DNA of 64,000 nt from Saccharopolyspora_D taberi (GTDB lineage: Bacteria > Actinomycetota > Actinomycetes > Mycobacteriales > Pseudonocardiaceae), in NCBI RefSeq assembly GCF_039534165.1, contig NZ_BAAAUX010000014.1, forward strand, positions 806,001 through 870,000. The letters are read 5' to 3'. Shown in pieces: positions 19,380 through 27,895 of the stretch (positions within the stretch are counted from its first letter, which is position 1; the number at the start of each line of letters is the position of its first letter). The translations under genes and the position numbers were made by a program. Under the pieces are notes generated by a model. The model saw nothing but the letters and a program-made list of their open reading frames with translations, had not been told where the DNA came from and made no database searches.

Positions 19380-20129
19380 ATGTCCGGATGGGATTGGGCG
19401 GAGTTCACCGCGGCTGCCGGGACGCGGGTGCACGCAGCCGTCCTCGGGCCGTCCGGCGCGCCGGACGTGGTCTGCGTGCACGGGCTTGGTTGCTCGCACC
19501 GCTCCTTCCTCCCGCTGGCCCGGTGCCTGGCTCCGGAATTCCACGTGGTGGCGCTGGATCTCCCCGGATTCGGTCGCACGCCTGGCCCGCGCAAGCCGCT
19601 GGACGTGCGCGGCCTGTCCGCGGCCCTGGCTTCCTGGCTGCGCGCCACCGGCCGGCAGGGCGCGCCGCTGGTGGCCAACTCCGCCGGCTGCCAGGTCATA
19701 GTGGACCTGGCGGCGCACGAGCCCGGCCTGCTCGGTCCGGTGGTCCTCAACGGACCGACCATGGACCGGCGCGCCCGCTCCGCGGCCCGCCAGCTCGGCA
19801 GGCTGATCCGCAACAGCCCGCTGGAACCTCCCGCGCTGGTGGCGGTGCTGGCCCGCGACTACCTCGACTGCGGGCCGCGCCGGCTGCTCGCCACGTTCCG
19901 CTACCTGCTCGACGATCCGATCGAGCGCAAACTGCGCCACGTGCGCACACCGGCCGTCGTCGTGCGCGGCAGCCGCGACCCCGTCGCGCCACGAGCATGG
20001 GCGCAGGAGGTCGCCGCCGAGCTGCCCCGCGGCCGTTACGCGGAGGTTCCCGGCGCCGGGCACACCCTGCACTTCTCCGCACCGGCACAACTCGCCGACA
20101 TCGTCAGATCGCTCGCCCGTCACGAGTAG
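19380..20129 (+). CDS. Alpha/beta hydrolase
   Basis: A 249-aa alpha/beta hydrolase: oxyanion HGLGCSHRSF, nucleophile elbow ANSAGCQV (Ser within xxSxG), acid region VRGSRDPVAPR, and the late His in PGAGHTLHF. The catalytic triad is therefore complete. No substrate clue in the neighbours. Downstream of the FNT gene on the same strand by 31 bp, so it may be cotranscribed. Confidence 0.85.
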   Translation: MSGWDWAEFTAAAGTRVHAAVLGPSGAPDVVCVHGLGCSHRSFLPLARCLAPEFHVVALDLPGFGRTPGPRKPLDVRGLSAALASWLRATGRQGAPLVANSAGCQVIVDLAAHEPGLLGPVVLNGPTMDRRARSAARQLGRLIRNSPLEPPALVAVLARDYLDCGPRRLLATFRYLLDDPIERKLRHVRTPAVVVRGSRDPVAPRAWAQEVAAELPRGRYAEVPGAGHTLHFSAPAQLADIVRSLARHE

Positions 20130-20166
20130 GGATGGTCGTTTTCGGCCTGACGCGAGTGGTGGCTGG

Positions 20167-20949
20167 TCAGATGCTGATGGAGCCCTTCGCGAGCACACCG
20201 CCGTCGCAGACCAGCAAGGACCCGGTGATGTACGAGGACTCCCGGCCGAGCAGGAACAACGCCGCCCTGGCGGGCTCTTCGGCATCGGCCAGCCGTCCGA
20301 GCGGAACCTCGGCGCGGATGACGTCGCGGTAGCGGGCGCGGTCCTGTTCGGACACTCCCGCCCACATCAGCGGGGTTTCGGTCGGTCCGGGCACGATCGC
20401 GTTCACCCGGATCCCGTGCGGGGCGTAGTCGACCGCGAGCGTCCGCACCAGGCTGGACACTCCGCCTTTGCTTGCCGCGTAAGCGCTCGCGCCCCCGGCG
20501 GCGAACGCCACCGACGCGGCCGGTGAGGAGCACAGCACGAGCGAACCGGGGGTCGCCGTGCCGACCAGGTGGCGCAGAACCGCCTGCGCCACGAGGAACG
20601 ATCCGGTCAGGTTGACTTCGAGGACATGGCGCCAGTCGGCCGGGCTCAACGTGTGCGCCACTCCCCCGATGTCCACTCCCGCCGCAGCCACCAGTCCGGT
20701 GGGCGGTGCTTCGAGCTCGGCGACCGCCGTGTCCACCGCCGCCCGCACCCGGGATTCGTCGGTGACATCGCAGCCCAGCCCGATCGCCGCGGGCGCGCCC
20801 TCGCCTCGGGCCCGGGCCGCGGTGTCGGCGGCGGACGCCTCGTCGAGGTCGAGGAGGCAGACCCGGTACCCGGCCCGCCCCGCCAGCAGTGCCGCGGCCC
20901 GGCCGATGCCGTGACCACCACCGGTGATCACCACGAGTCGCTGATCCAT
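20167..20949 (-). CDS. Short-chain dehydrogenase/reductase
   Basis: A 260-aa classical SDR: cofactor motif TGGGHGIG, DVTDESRV, N-A-A-like VAAAGV, and catalytic S/Y/K in LCSSPAAS and YAASK, then PGPTETPLM. It begins 13 bases after the enolase-superfamily gene, so the two form a unit that probably degrades or interconverts a hydroxylated acid, the SDR oxidising an alcohol. The divergent GntR regulator with nearby operators likely controls both. Confidence 0.9.
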   Translation of the reverse strand: MDQRLVVITGGGHGIGRAAALLAGRAGYRVCLLDLDEASAADTAARARGEGAPAAIGLGCDVTDESRVRAAVDTAVAELEAPPTGLVAAAGVDIGGVAHTLSPADWRHVLEVNLTGSFLVAQAVLRHLVGTATPGSLVLCSSPAASVAFAAGGASAYAASKGGVSSLVRTLAVDYAPHGIRVNAIVPGPTETPLMWAGVSEQDRARYRDVIRAEVPLGRLADAEEPARAALFLLGRESSYITGSLLVCDGGVLAKGSISI

Positions 20950-20962
20950 GGTCGGCGCTCCG

Positions 20963-22096
20963 TCAGGCCCGGATCAGCTGTTCGCCGGAGTAGCGGGCGA
21001 GCTTGTCCGGATCGAGCGCGATGCCGAGGCCGGGTGCGTCCGGGATCGGCAGCATCCCGTCGGCGTCGAGCCGGAAGGGCTCGGCGGTCAGGTCGTCGAC
21101 GTAGGCCGAGCCCGTGCGGTACTCCACGAGATCGGTGCCGGGCAGCGCCGAGGCCAGGTGCAGGTCGGCCGCCAGCCCGACCGCGGTGTTCCAGCCGTGC
21201 GGGACGAGCCGGCAACCGTGCGCTTCGGCGAGCCAGCCGATCCGCCTGCTTTCGCTGAGCCCGCCCACCTTGGTCGCGTCCGGCTGGACGATGTCGAACG
21301 CTCCGGCGGACAGGTAGGGCTGGAACGACTGCCGCCGGGTCAGCACCTCACCACCGGAGATCGGCACCGGCGCCCGGCGGCGCAGCACCGCGAAGTCGTC
21401 GACGAGGTCCGGGGCGAGCGGTTCTTCGAACCACGCGACGTCGTGGTCCCGCAGCATCTCGGCGGTGTTCAGCGCCCATTTGAGGTGCCCGCGCCAGTGC
21501 GCGTCGCTGCCGCCCGCGTCCACCGCGAGCAGGCTCTCGGCTCCCACCGCCTGCCTCGCGGCGGCGACGATCTGCTCGTCGAGCTTCGCGCTGACCCGGC
21601 CGAACGGACCCCAGCCGATCTTGAAGGCCCGGAACCCGTGCTCCGACAGCTCTTCGAGGTTCGCCGCCAGCTTCGACGGCTCGTCGGCCAGCACCGAGGC
21701 GTACGGCCGGACGCGATCGCGGTAGCGCCCGCCGAGCAGCCGCCCCACCGGCTGACCGGTGACCTGCCCGAACACGTCCCACAGCGCGATGTTGACGCCG
21801 CTGATCACGTGCGTGATCGACCCGCCGCGGCCCAGCCAGAAGGTGTGCTGGTGCAGGTGTTCGGTCACCCGCTCCGGCTCCAGCGCGCTCTGGCCCGCCA
21901 GCAGCGGGGTCAGCACCTCCAGCGCCGCCCTGACCAGGTGGTCCGCGGTGAAGGCGCTGCCGATGCCGACCACGCCCTCGTCAGTGCGCACCGCGATCAG
22001 CGTGTGCACGACATCGCCGGGCGAGACCTCGGTCGCCCAGCCGTTCTCCGGTGTCGCACCGCGCAGACCCACGGCGCGCACTTCCTCGATCTTCAC
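20963..22096 (-). CDS. Mandelate racemase/muconate lactonizing enzyme (enolase superfamily)
   Basis: A 377-aa protein with the capping domain (TLIAVRTDEGVVGIGSAF) and barrel with acid/base lysine in AFKIGWG, metal ligands in AVDAGG, WFEEPL and GGEVL, and a late catalytic His in VPHGWNTAVG. These are features of acid-sugar dehydratases or related lyases, but the exact substrate cannot be read. GTG 22096 is chosen: GGGAGGAAG lies five bases upstream. First gene of a unit with the SDR, divergent from GntR. Confidence 0.88.
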   Translation of the reverse strand: MKIEEVRAVGLRGATPENGWATEVSPGDVVHTLIAVRTDEGVVGIGSAFTADHLVRAALEVLTPLLAGQSALEPERVTEHLHQHTFWLGRGGSITHVISGVNIALWDVFGQVTGQPVGRLLGGRYRDRVRPYASVLADEPSKLAANLEELSEHGFRAFKIGWGPFGRVSAKLDEQIVAAARQAVGAESLLAVDAGGSDAHWRGHLKWALNTAEMLRDHDVAWFEEPLAPDLVDDFAVLRRRAPVPISGGEVLTRRQSFQPYLSAGAFDIVQPDATKVGGLSESRRIGWLAEAHGCRLVPHGWNTAVGLAADLHLASALPGTDLVEYRTGSAYVDDLTAEPFRLDADGMLPIPDAPGLGIALDPDKLARYSGEQLIRA

Positions 22097-22130
22097 CAGT
22101 GCTTCCTCCCTGTCGGAGGCCCACCGTAAG

Positions 22131-22148
22131 TCGATTATCGATAATCGA
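22131..22148. promoter_or_regulatory. Perfect 18-bp palindrome, GntR operator candidate
   Basis: TCGATTATCGATAATCGA is an exact palindrome 35 bp upstream of the enolase-superfamily gene, where its promoter must lie. Binding by the adjacent FCD-type GntR protein is inferred from position and symmetry. Confidence 0.6.
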
Positions 22149-22179
22149 CAAGACTCCGCGAAGAGCTGGTCGGGTAAAC

Positions 22180-22194
22180 TATCGATAATCGGCG
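22180..22194. promoter_or_regulatory. Second, partial copy of the operator
   Basis: TATCGATAATCGGCG repeats the core and right arm of the upstream palindrome and lies only 11 bp before the gntR start. This suggests autoregulation. Confidence 0.5.
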
Positions 22195-22204
22195 AAGGAG
22201 GACC

Positions 22205-22870
22205 GTGCCCCCGAAGACATCCGACGCGGCCCGTTCGACCAGGGCGTACGTGGTCGAGCTGCTGCGCGACGCGATCATCGAAGGACGTCTGGCCCCGGGT
22301 TCCAGGCTCGGCCAGGACCAGCTGCGGGCCGAGTTCTCGGCCAGCGCGGCACCGGTGCGGGAAGCCCTGCGCGAGCTGGAGAGCGAAGGACTGGTCACCC
22401 ACTACCCCAACCGCGGGTCCTTCGTGGCCGAGATCGACCCGGACGAGTTCCGCGAGGTGCTGCTGCCGATCCGCCTGCACCTGGAACGCCACGCCGCGCA
22501 CAAGGTGCTCGCCGATCCCCCGGCCGGGCTCTGGGACGACCTCGACGAGATCGTCACCGGCATGCGCGGCGCTGCCGACCGCGGAGACCTGCGCGCCATC
22601 ACCGAGGCCGACGTCCGGTTCCACCGCACCCTCGTGGAAGCCGCGCACTCCGCGCACACCGCCCGCATCTGGGCCGGGATCGAGTCCCGCGTCCGGATGC
22701 AGTTCAACCGCCTGGGCCGGCCGGAACGACGGCTGAGCGCCATCGCAGACGAGCACCGGAGCCTGCTCGACCAGCTGCGCGGCGGCGACCGGGAGAGCAT
22801 CGACGCGGAACTGGAGGCGCACATCGTCACCGCGGCCGAACGGCTGCTCAGCGACGCGGAGACGTCCTGA
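22205..22870 (+). CDS. GntR-family regulator, FCD type
   Basis: A 221-aa protein: N-terminal winged helix (AYVVELLRDAIIEGRLAPGSRLGQDQLRAEFSAS..VREALRELESEGLV) and an FCD ligand domain with metal-binding-type residues (DVRFHRTLVEAA, DEHRSLLD, EAHIVTAAERLL). GTG 22205 follows GAAGGAGG directly. FCD regulators usually repress catabolic genes until an organic or sugar acid binds. The neighbouring enolase-superfamily/SDR unit is the obvious target. Confidence 0.92.
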   Translation: MPPKTSDAARSTRAYVVELLRDAIIEGRLAPGSRLGQDQLRAEFSASAAPVREALRELESEGLVTHYPNRGSFVAEIDPDEFREVLLPIRLHLERHAAHKVLADPPAGLWDDLDEIVTGMRGAADRGDLRAITEADVRFHRTLVEAAHSAHTARIWAGIESRVRMQFNRLGRPERRLSAIADEHRSLLDQLRGGDRESIDAELEAHIVTAAERLLSDAETS

Positions 22871-22872
22871 CG

Positions 22873-24087
22873 TCAGCTCCGCGCGGTCGCGGGCAGGTGG
22901 CCGTAGTCGGGCAGGTCGATGCCGTTGATCACCTGGAGCATCTTGCGCATGATCAGCGCCTTGCCCGGAACGTGCGGCAGCATCCGGATCATCTGGTGCT
23001 GCGCCCAGATCCCGAAGCGGCTGCGCGCGGCGAAGCGCTTCGCGTTGTCCGCGCCCATCTTCTGGTTCGCGGTGACGTAGTCGCGCATCCGCTTCTCGTA
23101 TTCGGCGAAGGCGATCGCGTGGTCGCCGCCTGCGGCGGCCAGTTCCCCGGCGAGGACGTACGCGCCGATGATCGCCAGCGTGGTCCCCTGCCCGGAAAGC
23201 GGTGACGAGCAGAACGCGGCGTCGCCGAGCAGGGCGACCCGGCCCGCCGACCAGGTCGGCAGGTGGACCTGGCTGCACGAGTCGAAGTAGAAGTCCGCGG
23301 CGTTGTCCATCTGGTCCAGCAGCCAGGGAACTTCCCACTTCATGTGCCGCATGTGCTTGCGCAGCAACGCTTTCTGGCCTGCGGTGTCGCGGTGGTCGTA
23401 ATCGGACCGGTCACCGCGGACGCTCAGCATGGCCATCGCCTCGCGGTTGTCCCGGATGCTGCGGACCACGGCCGAGCGGTCCGGCTCGGCGTAGCCGGTC
23501 ATCCAGTGGTCGAGGCCGAGGCGGTTGGGCACGGTGAAGAACGCGAGCAGGTGGCCGAGGTCGCGCAGGTACCGCGACTCCGGCCCGAACACCAGCGAAC
23601 GAAGCCCCGAGTGCAGCCCGTCCGCTCCGATCACCAGGTCGAACGCCTCGGACGTACCGCTGTCCAATGTGGCCACGACCCCGTCCCGGGTCTGCTCGAC
23701 ACCGGTGATCGTGTCGCCGAAGCGGTACTCCACGCCGTGCCTGGTCGCCTCGAACAGCACCGCGGCGAGGTCGCCCCGCAGGATCTCGATCTCGGCGATT
23801 ATCCCGTCGCCGCCGAACATCTCCGCACGCATCCGCGCACGTTCCCGGTTGCTGCTGTCCACGTAGGACACTCCTCGGGTGTCCGTGCAGGCCGCGCGGA
23901 CCCGCTCGTCCAGCCCCATCCGCCGGACGACCTCCTTGCCGACACCGCGGATGTCCACGGCCTGGCCGCCGGGACGCAGCCGCGGCGCCCGCTCCACCAC
24001 GGTCACCTCGAACCCGTACCGGTGCAGCCAGTGCGCCAGCGCCGGACCGGCGATGCCGGCCCCGGAGATCAACACCCGCTTGGTCAT
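22873..24087 (-). CDS. FAD-dependent monooxygenase (TetX/PHBH-like)
   Basis: A 404-aa group A flavoprotein monooxygenase: GAGIAGPALAHWL binds FAD, ERAPRLRPGGQAVDIRG, the DG motif LVIGADGLHSGLRS, and GDAAFCSSPLSGQGTTLAIIGAY. These hydroxylate aromatic or drug-like substrates with NAD(P)H and oxygen. ATG 24087 has GGAAAGG seven bases upstream; a GTG five codons earlier is less likely. Divergent from a TetR gene with an inverted repeat between them, so probably induced by its substrate. Confidence 0.9.
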   Translation of the reverse strand: MTKRVLISGAGIAGPALAHWLHRYGFEVTVVERAPRLRPGGQAVDIRGVGKEVVRRMGLDERVRAACTDTRGVSYVDSSNRERARMRAEMFGGDGIIAEIEILRGDLAAVLFEATRHGVEYRFGDTITGVEQTRDGVVATLDSGTSEAFDLVIGADGLHSGLRSLVFGPESRYLRDLGHLLAFFTVPNRLGLDHWMTGYAEPDRSAVVRSIRDNREAMAMLSVRGDRSDYDHRDTAGQKALLRKHMRHMKWEVPWLLDQMDNAADFYFDSCSQVHLPTWSAGRVALLGDAAFCSSPLSGQGTTLAIIGAYVLAGELAAAGGDHAIAFAEYEKRMRDYVTANQKMGADNAKRFAARSRFGIWAQHQMIRMLPHVPGKALIMRKMLQVINGIDLPDYGHLPATARS

Positions 24088-24177
24088 CGTCCGCCTTTCC
24101 ACCGGAGCACCGGTTGACCGGTGCTCACCCCCAGCAGGTGCGACCGTACAGCCATCTAGGACAACTGTGCAAGACGT

Positions 24178-24190
24178 CCGTCTCAGACGG
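24178..24190. promoter_or_regulatory. 13-bp inverted repeat between monooxygenase and tetR
   Basis: CCGTCTCAGACGG is a perfect inverted repeat with a central C, 19 bp before the tetR start. This is a likely operator for the TetR protein controlling itself and the divergent monooxygenase. Confidence 0.45.
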
Positions 24191-24209
24191 TGCGGTTAGA
24201 CTGCGGGCC

Positions 24210-24800
24210 ATGGGCAACCGGGAGGACCTGCTGGACGCGGCGATGCAGTGCCTGCGCACCAAGGGCTACGCGCGCACCACGGCGCGGGACATCACCGAGA
24301 TCGCCGGCACCAGCCTCGCCGCGATCGGCTACCACTACGGCGGCGTCCAGAACCTGCTCAACCAGGCGGTTTTCACCGCGCTGGAGCAGTGGAGCGACCA
24401 GGTGCAGGAGCGGCTCCGCACCGAGGCCGCGCCGGAGCGGAGCTACCTGGACCGCTTCGCCGACATCTGGCAGCGCACGATCGAGGCGATCAACACCGAC
24501 CGCGCCGTCTGGGCCGCGTCGATCGACATGATCGCCCAGATCGACCACGTGCCCGAGATCCGCGACATGCTGCGGCAAGGGGTGCACAGCGCACGTACCG
24601 GCAACGTCGCCATGTTCGACGCGGTGGACGAGGACACCGTCGACGAGGAACAGGCCAGGACCGTGGGCGCGCTCTACTACGCGATCCAGGCGGGCGTGGC
24701 GATCCAGTGGCTGCTCGACCCGGACAACGCCCCCACCGCCGACGATCTCGTCGCCGGACTCCGCGCGATCACCGCGCGGGCCGCAGCCGACGACGCGTGA
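24210..24800 (+). CDS. TetR-family regulator
   Basis: A 196-aa protein: helix-turn-helix REDLLDAAMQCLRTKGYARTTARDITEIAG..IGYHYGGVQNLL, then a helical ligand domain ending with a TetR C-terminal segment (VGALYYAIQAGVAIQWLLDPDNAPTADDLV). Divergent from the flavin monooxygenase gene, which is its probable target. Confidence 0.9.
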   Translation: MGNREDLLDAAMQCLRTKGYARTTARDITEIAGTSLAAIGYHYGGVQNLLNQAVFTALEQWSDQVQERLRTEAAPERSYLDRFADIWQRTIEAINTDRAVWAASIDMIAQIDHVPEIRDMLRQGVHSARTGNVAMFDAVDEDTVDEEQARTVGALYYAIQAGVAIQWLLDPDNAPTADDLVAGLRAITARAAADDA

Positions 24801-24831
24801 CCAGGGCCGTCACCATGCGAGCGGCGCGGGT

Positions 24832-25387
24832 TCAGCGGGCGGCGACGAGTCCGTCCACAAAGGACCGGAGCCCGTCGAGGTAGGTGTCCTCGGCGGTCAG
24901 CGGTACCCAGCGGTCCGCCAGCTGCGCCAAGCGGGGCAGCTCGCTCGGGTCGAGGTCGGCGAGGACTCGCTCCCGGTAAGCAGGACGGTCATCGTTCGCG
25001 CGCTGGCGGGCCGCTGCCGTGCGGACCACGATCTCCCCGGCGGTGTAGTACCAGATCGCGCGGTACCCGTGCGCGGCCCGCTCGGGGTCAGGCCGCATTC
25101 GACCAGGCCGTCGACGATCTGCTCGACGAACCACAGGGCGGATGCCGACATCAGGTCGTCAGCGGTCAGCACCTCCACGATCCAGGGACAGGCGGCGAGC
25201 GCGTCGTGGATCGCGGCGGCGGCCAGGACGATCCGCTCGCGCGGCTGGGCAGGCGGATCGGTCCGGCGCAGCGCCCGCTCGGCGTAGTCGTCCAGCAGCA
25301 GGACGAGGAGGCCGCCACGATCCGGCGGGCCGTGCCGATGACCTCCTCGCGGGAGATGCGGGGAGGTCGGCCGGGGGCCTTGCGCGG
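24832..25387 (-). pseudogene. Degenerate TetR-family regulator
   Basis: Three pieces of one TetR protein in different frames. The N-terminus RKAPGRPPRISREEVIGTARRIVA (near 25387-25320) is followed with no recognition helix by LLVLLLDDYAERALRRTD in another frame, so about 35 codons are missing. Near 25093 one base is missing in CTGACCCC-GAGCGG, shifting to ERAAHGYRAIWYYTAGEIVV, which runs to the stop at 24832. No start codon is found at the 5' end. The pieces match the tetracycline-repressor C-terminal type. Adjacent to a similarly damaged exporter. Confidence 0.7.
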
Positions 25388-25905
25388 GGTACGCGGACGG
25401 TGCTGGCGGCGGTGGCGGTCGCCCAGTTCGCCGTCGCCCTGGACCTGTCGGTGGTCAACGTCGCGCTGCCCGCGATGCGCACCGCGCTGGGCTTCGCGCC
25501 GCTCGACCTGTCGTGGGTCGTGCACGCGTACGCGCTCGCGCTCGGCGGTTTCCTGCTGTTGGGAGGCCGCGCGTGCGATCTGTGTGGAACTTGGTCATAG
25601 CCCCGATCGTCACCGCCGCGACCACGGGCGTCGCCCCGCACGAGGCCGGTATGGCCTCCGGTCTCATGAACAGCTCCCGCCAGCTCGGCGGCGCCGTCGG
25701 CCTGGCCGTCCTGGCCACCATTGCCGCGCACCGCACCGGCGCGGCCACCGACCCCGCCGCGCTCAACGGCGGCTACGCCCTGGGCCTGAGCGTCGCCGCC
25801 GGCCTCTTCGTCGTCGCGGCGGTGGTGGCGATCGTCGTGCTTCCCCGCCGCCGGACCGGGACCCCGGCCCCACGACCCGCCGCTCCGCTGGCTCGCAGGG
25901 GCTGA
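25388..25905 (+). pseudogene. Degenerate DHA2/EmrB-type MFS exporter
   Basis: Only the two ends of a 14-TM exporter remain. TM1-2 (VLAAVAVAQFAVALDLSVVNVALP..WVVHAYALALGGFLLLGGRACDL) stops at 25600 after a frameshift. The last helices (LVIAPIVTAATTGVAPHEAGMASGLMNSSRQLGGAVGLAVL) resume in another frame to 25905. Roughly 300 codons are absent. It pairs with the decayed TetR gene, a common regulator-exporter layout. Confidence 0.7.
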
Positions 25906-25949
25906 TCGAATCCGGTCATCACCGGCAACGGAACCAGGAGCACGAGCCC

Positions 25950-26834
25950 ATGACGTGGACCACCCTCGACCACCGACTCGACAGCGGAATCCTCACCGTC
26001 ACGCTCGACCGGCCCGACCACCTCAACGCCTTCACCCCGACGATGGCCGACGAACTCGAGCAGACGTTCACCGAGGTCAACGACAACGACGACGTGCGGG
26101 CGATCATCGTCACCGGCGCGGGACGAGCCTTCTGCGCGGGGATGGACCTCAGCGCCGACGGCAACGTGTTCGGCCTCGACGAGACGCGCACGCCCACCCT
26201 CGCCGACATGGACGACCTGAGCAGCCCCGACCTCCGCCGGATCCGGGACACCGGAGGCAGGGTCACGCTGGCGATCCACTCCTGCCGCAAGCCGGTGATC
26301 GCCGCGATCAACGGTGCCGCGGTCGGGATCGGGGCGACCATGACGCTGGCGATGGATGCGCGCCTGATGTCGGCGACCGCGCGGTACGGCCTGGTGTTCG
26401 GGCGCCTGGGCATCACGCCCGAAGCCGCCTCGACCTGGTTCCTGCCCCGCCTGGTCGGAATGGCCAAGGCGCTGGACCTGGTGTACTCCGCCGACATCCT
26501 CGACGCCGAAGCCACCGAGGCCGCAGGACTGGCGAACGCGGTCCACCCGCCCGATCAGCTGCTGGACCGGGCCCGCGACCTCGCAGACCGCTGGACCCTC
26601 GGCCGTTCCCAGGTGGCGACCGCGCTGGCCCGGCAGATGCTGTACCGCAATGCGGCCCTGCAACACCCGGAGGACGCGCACCGAGTGGACTCGCTGGCCA
26701 TGTTCTACACAAGCACCGGTGACGGCGCCGAGGGAGTCGCGGCGTTCCGCGAGAAGCGGTCCCCGGACTTCAAGCAGCAGGCGTCGGGCATGCCGCCGTT
26801 CTACGACACCTGGATCAACGGGACGACCCCCTGA
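25950..26834 (+). CDS. Enoyl-CoA hydratase/isomerase (crotonase family)
   Basis: A 294-aa crotonase: LDRPDHLNAFTPTM, the oxyanion-hole segment GAGRAFCAGMDLSADG, and AAINGAAVGIGATMTLAMDARLMS, then RLGITPEAASTWFLPRLVG with the Glu that hydrates or protonates. AGGAG lies nine bases before ATG 25950. The family handles acyl-CoA double bonds in beta-oxidation or similar routes; exact substrate unknown. No fatty-acid genes are adjacent. Confidence 0.9.
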   Translation: MTWTTLDHRLDSGILTVTLDRPDHLNAFTPTMADELEQTFTEVNDNDDVRAIIVTGAGRAFCAGMDLSADGNVFGLDETRTPTLADMDDLSSPDLRRIRDTGGRVTLAIHSCRKPVIAAINGAAVGIGATMTLAMDARLMSATARYGLVFGRLGITPEAASTWFLPRLVGMAKALDLVYSADILDAEATEAAGLANAVHPPDQLLDRARDLADRWTLGRSQVATALARQMLYRNAALQHPEDAHRVDSLAMFYTSTGDGAEGVAAFREKRSPDFKQQASGMPPFYDTWINGTTP

Positions 26835-26944
26835 GCGAAGCCGTCCTGACCGCCGGGAGGGCGAAAGCTCGGTCGCGGCCGTGAGCACGCGACCTGCCCG
26901 TCGCGGTCGTGTGCGGCCAGCAAAGGAGTAGCGCGTCGCGCGGA

Positions 26945-27778
26945 TCAGAACCCCGGTGACCGGGCGATGAGGACCGGGCACGGCGCCACGTGCAGCAGAG
27001 CGCGGCTGGTCGAGCCCAGCAGCATCCCGGTCATCCCGCCGCGACCCCGGCTGCCGACGACGACCAGCTGCGCGTTCTCGGCGTGCTCGACCAGGTAGCG
27101 CACCGGCCGGTCCCGCTCGACGACCCGGCGCACTGCGACGTCCGGGTACTTCTCCTGCCACCCGGCCAGGCGTTCGGCGAGCAGCGCCCGTTCGGTCTCG
27201 TCGATCTCCGCCCACGCCCGGTCGTCCAGGCCGAACCAGGGCTCGGCCTCCACGTCGATCCAGACGTGCACGGCGACCAGCGGTGCGCGCCGGACCGACG
27301 CCTCCTCGAACGCCACCCCGACGGCGGCCTCCCCCACCCGCGAACCGTCGACGCCGACGAGGACCGGGCTCGCCGGCGCGGCCACCCGTCCGCGCACCAC
27401 GGCGACCGGACACCGGGCGTGCACGGCGACGGCCTCAGCGGTGGACCCGACCGGCAGACCGGTCCGCTCACCATGACCCCGGACTCCCACGACGATCCGC
27501 CGGGCCTGCTGGGATTCCTCGACGAGAACCGCGCTGGGAACGCCCCGCCGCAGCTCCGAGGAAGTCTCGCAATCCGGAGCGGCCAGCCGCACGGCCGCCG
27601 ACAACCAGCGGCTCCGCTCGGACTCGTCGGCCGCACGCGCCGCGGCGGGCAGGGACTCCGGCCCGACCGAAACCAGCCGCAGCGGGACGCGGTGCAGCGC
27701 GGCATCGTCCGCGGCCCACCGCACGGCATCGAACGCGGGATCGGAGCCGTCCACACCCACAACATTCGCTTTGCGCAC
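26945..27778 (-). CDS. Tandem universal stress protein (UspA domains x2)
   Basis: A 277-aa protein with two UspA domains. Both have the ATP-binding G2xG9xG(S/T) signature: GVRGHGERTGLPVGST in the first and GSRGRGGMTGMLLGSTS in the second. Each starts with a VGVDGS strand. Tandem USPs in actinomycetes are often hypoxia or stress induced, but I see no convincing DosR box in the 117-bp divergent promoter. GTG start. Divergent from a second tandem USP gene. Confidence 0.9.
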   Translation of the reverse strand: MRKANVVGVDGSDPAFDAVRWAADDAALHRVPLRLVSVGPESLPAAARAADESERSRWLSAAVRLAAPDCETSSELRRGVPSAVLVEESQQARRIVVGVRGHGERTGLPVGSTAEAVAVHARCPVAVVRGRVAAPASPVLVGVDGSRVGEAAVGVAFEEASVRRAPLVAVHVWIDVEAEPWFGLDDRAWAEIDETERALLAERLAGWQEKYPDVAVRRVVERDRPVRYLVEHAENAQLVVVGSRGRGGMTGMLLGSTSRALLHVAPCPVLIARSPGF

Positions 27779-27895
27779 AGCAGTTCTCCATGGGAATCAC
27801 CGCCGGTCGACCAGGGCCGGGCGGCCTTATGTTCCGTTCCCGGCCGGGGTACCCAGAACTCGTAGGCCAAGCCGGAGCTCGCTGAAGGGGACGCC

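Noticed and set aside
27779..27895. DosR-like box between the two universal stress protein genes
   Set aside because: Only loose GGGCC/GGCCC symmetry is present; no match to the GGGACT..AGTCCC pattern.
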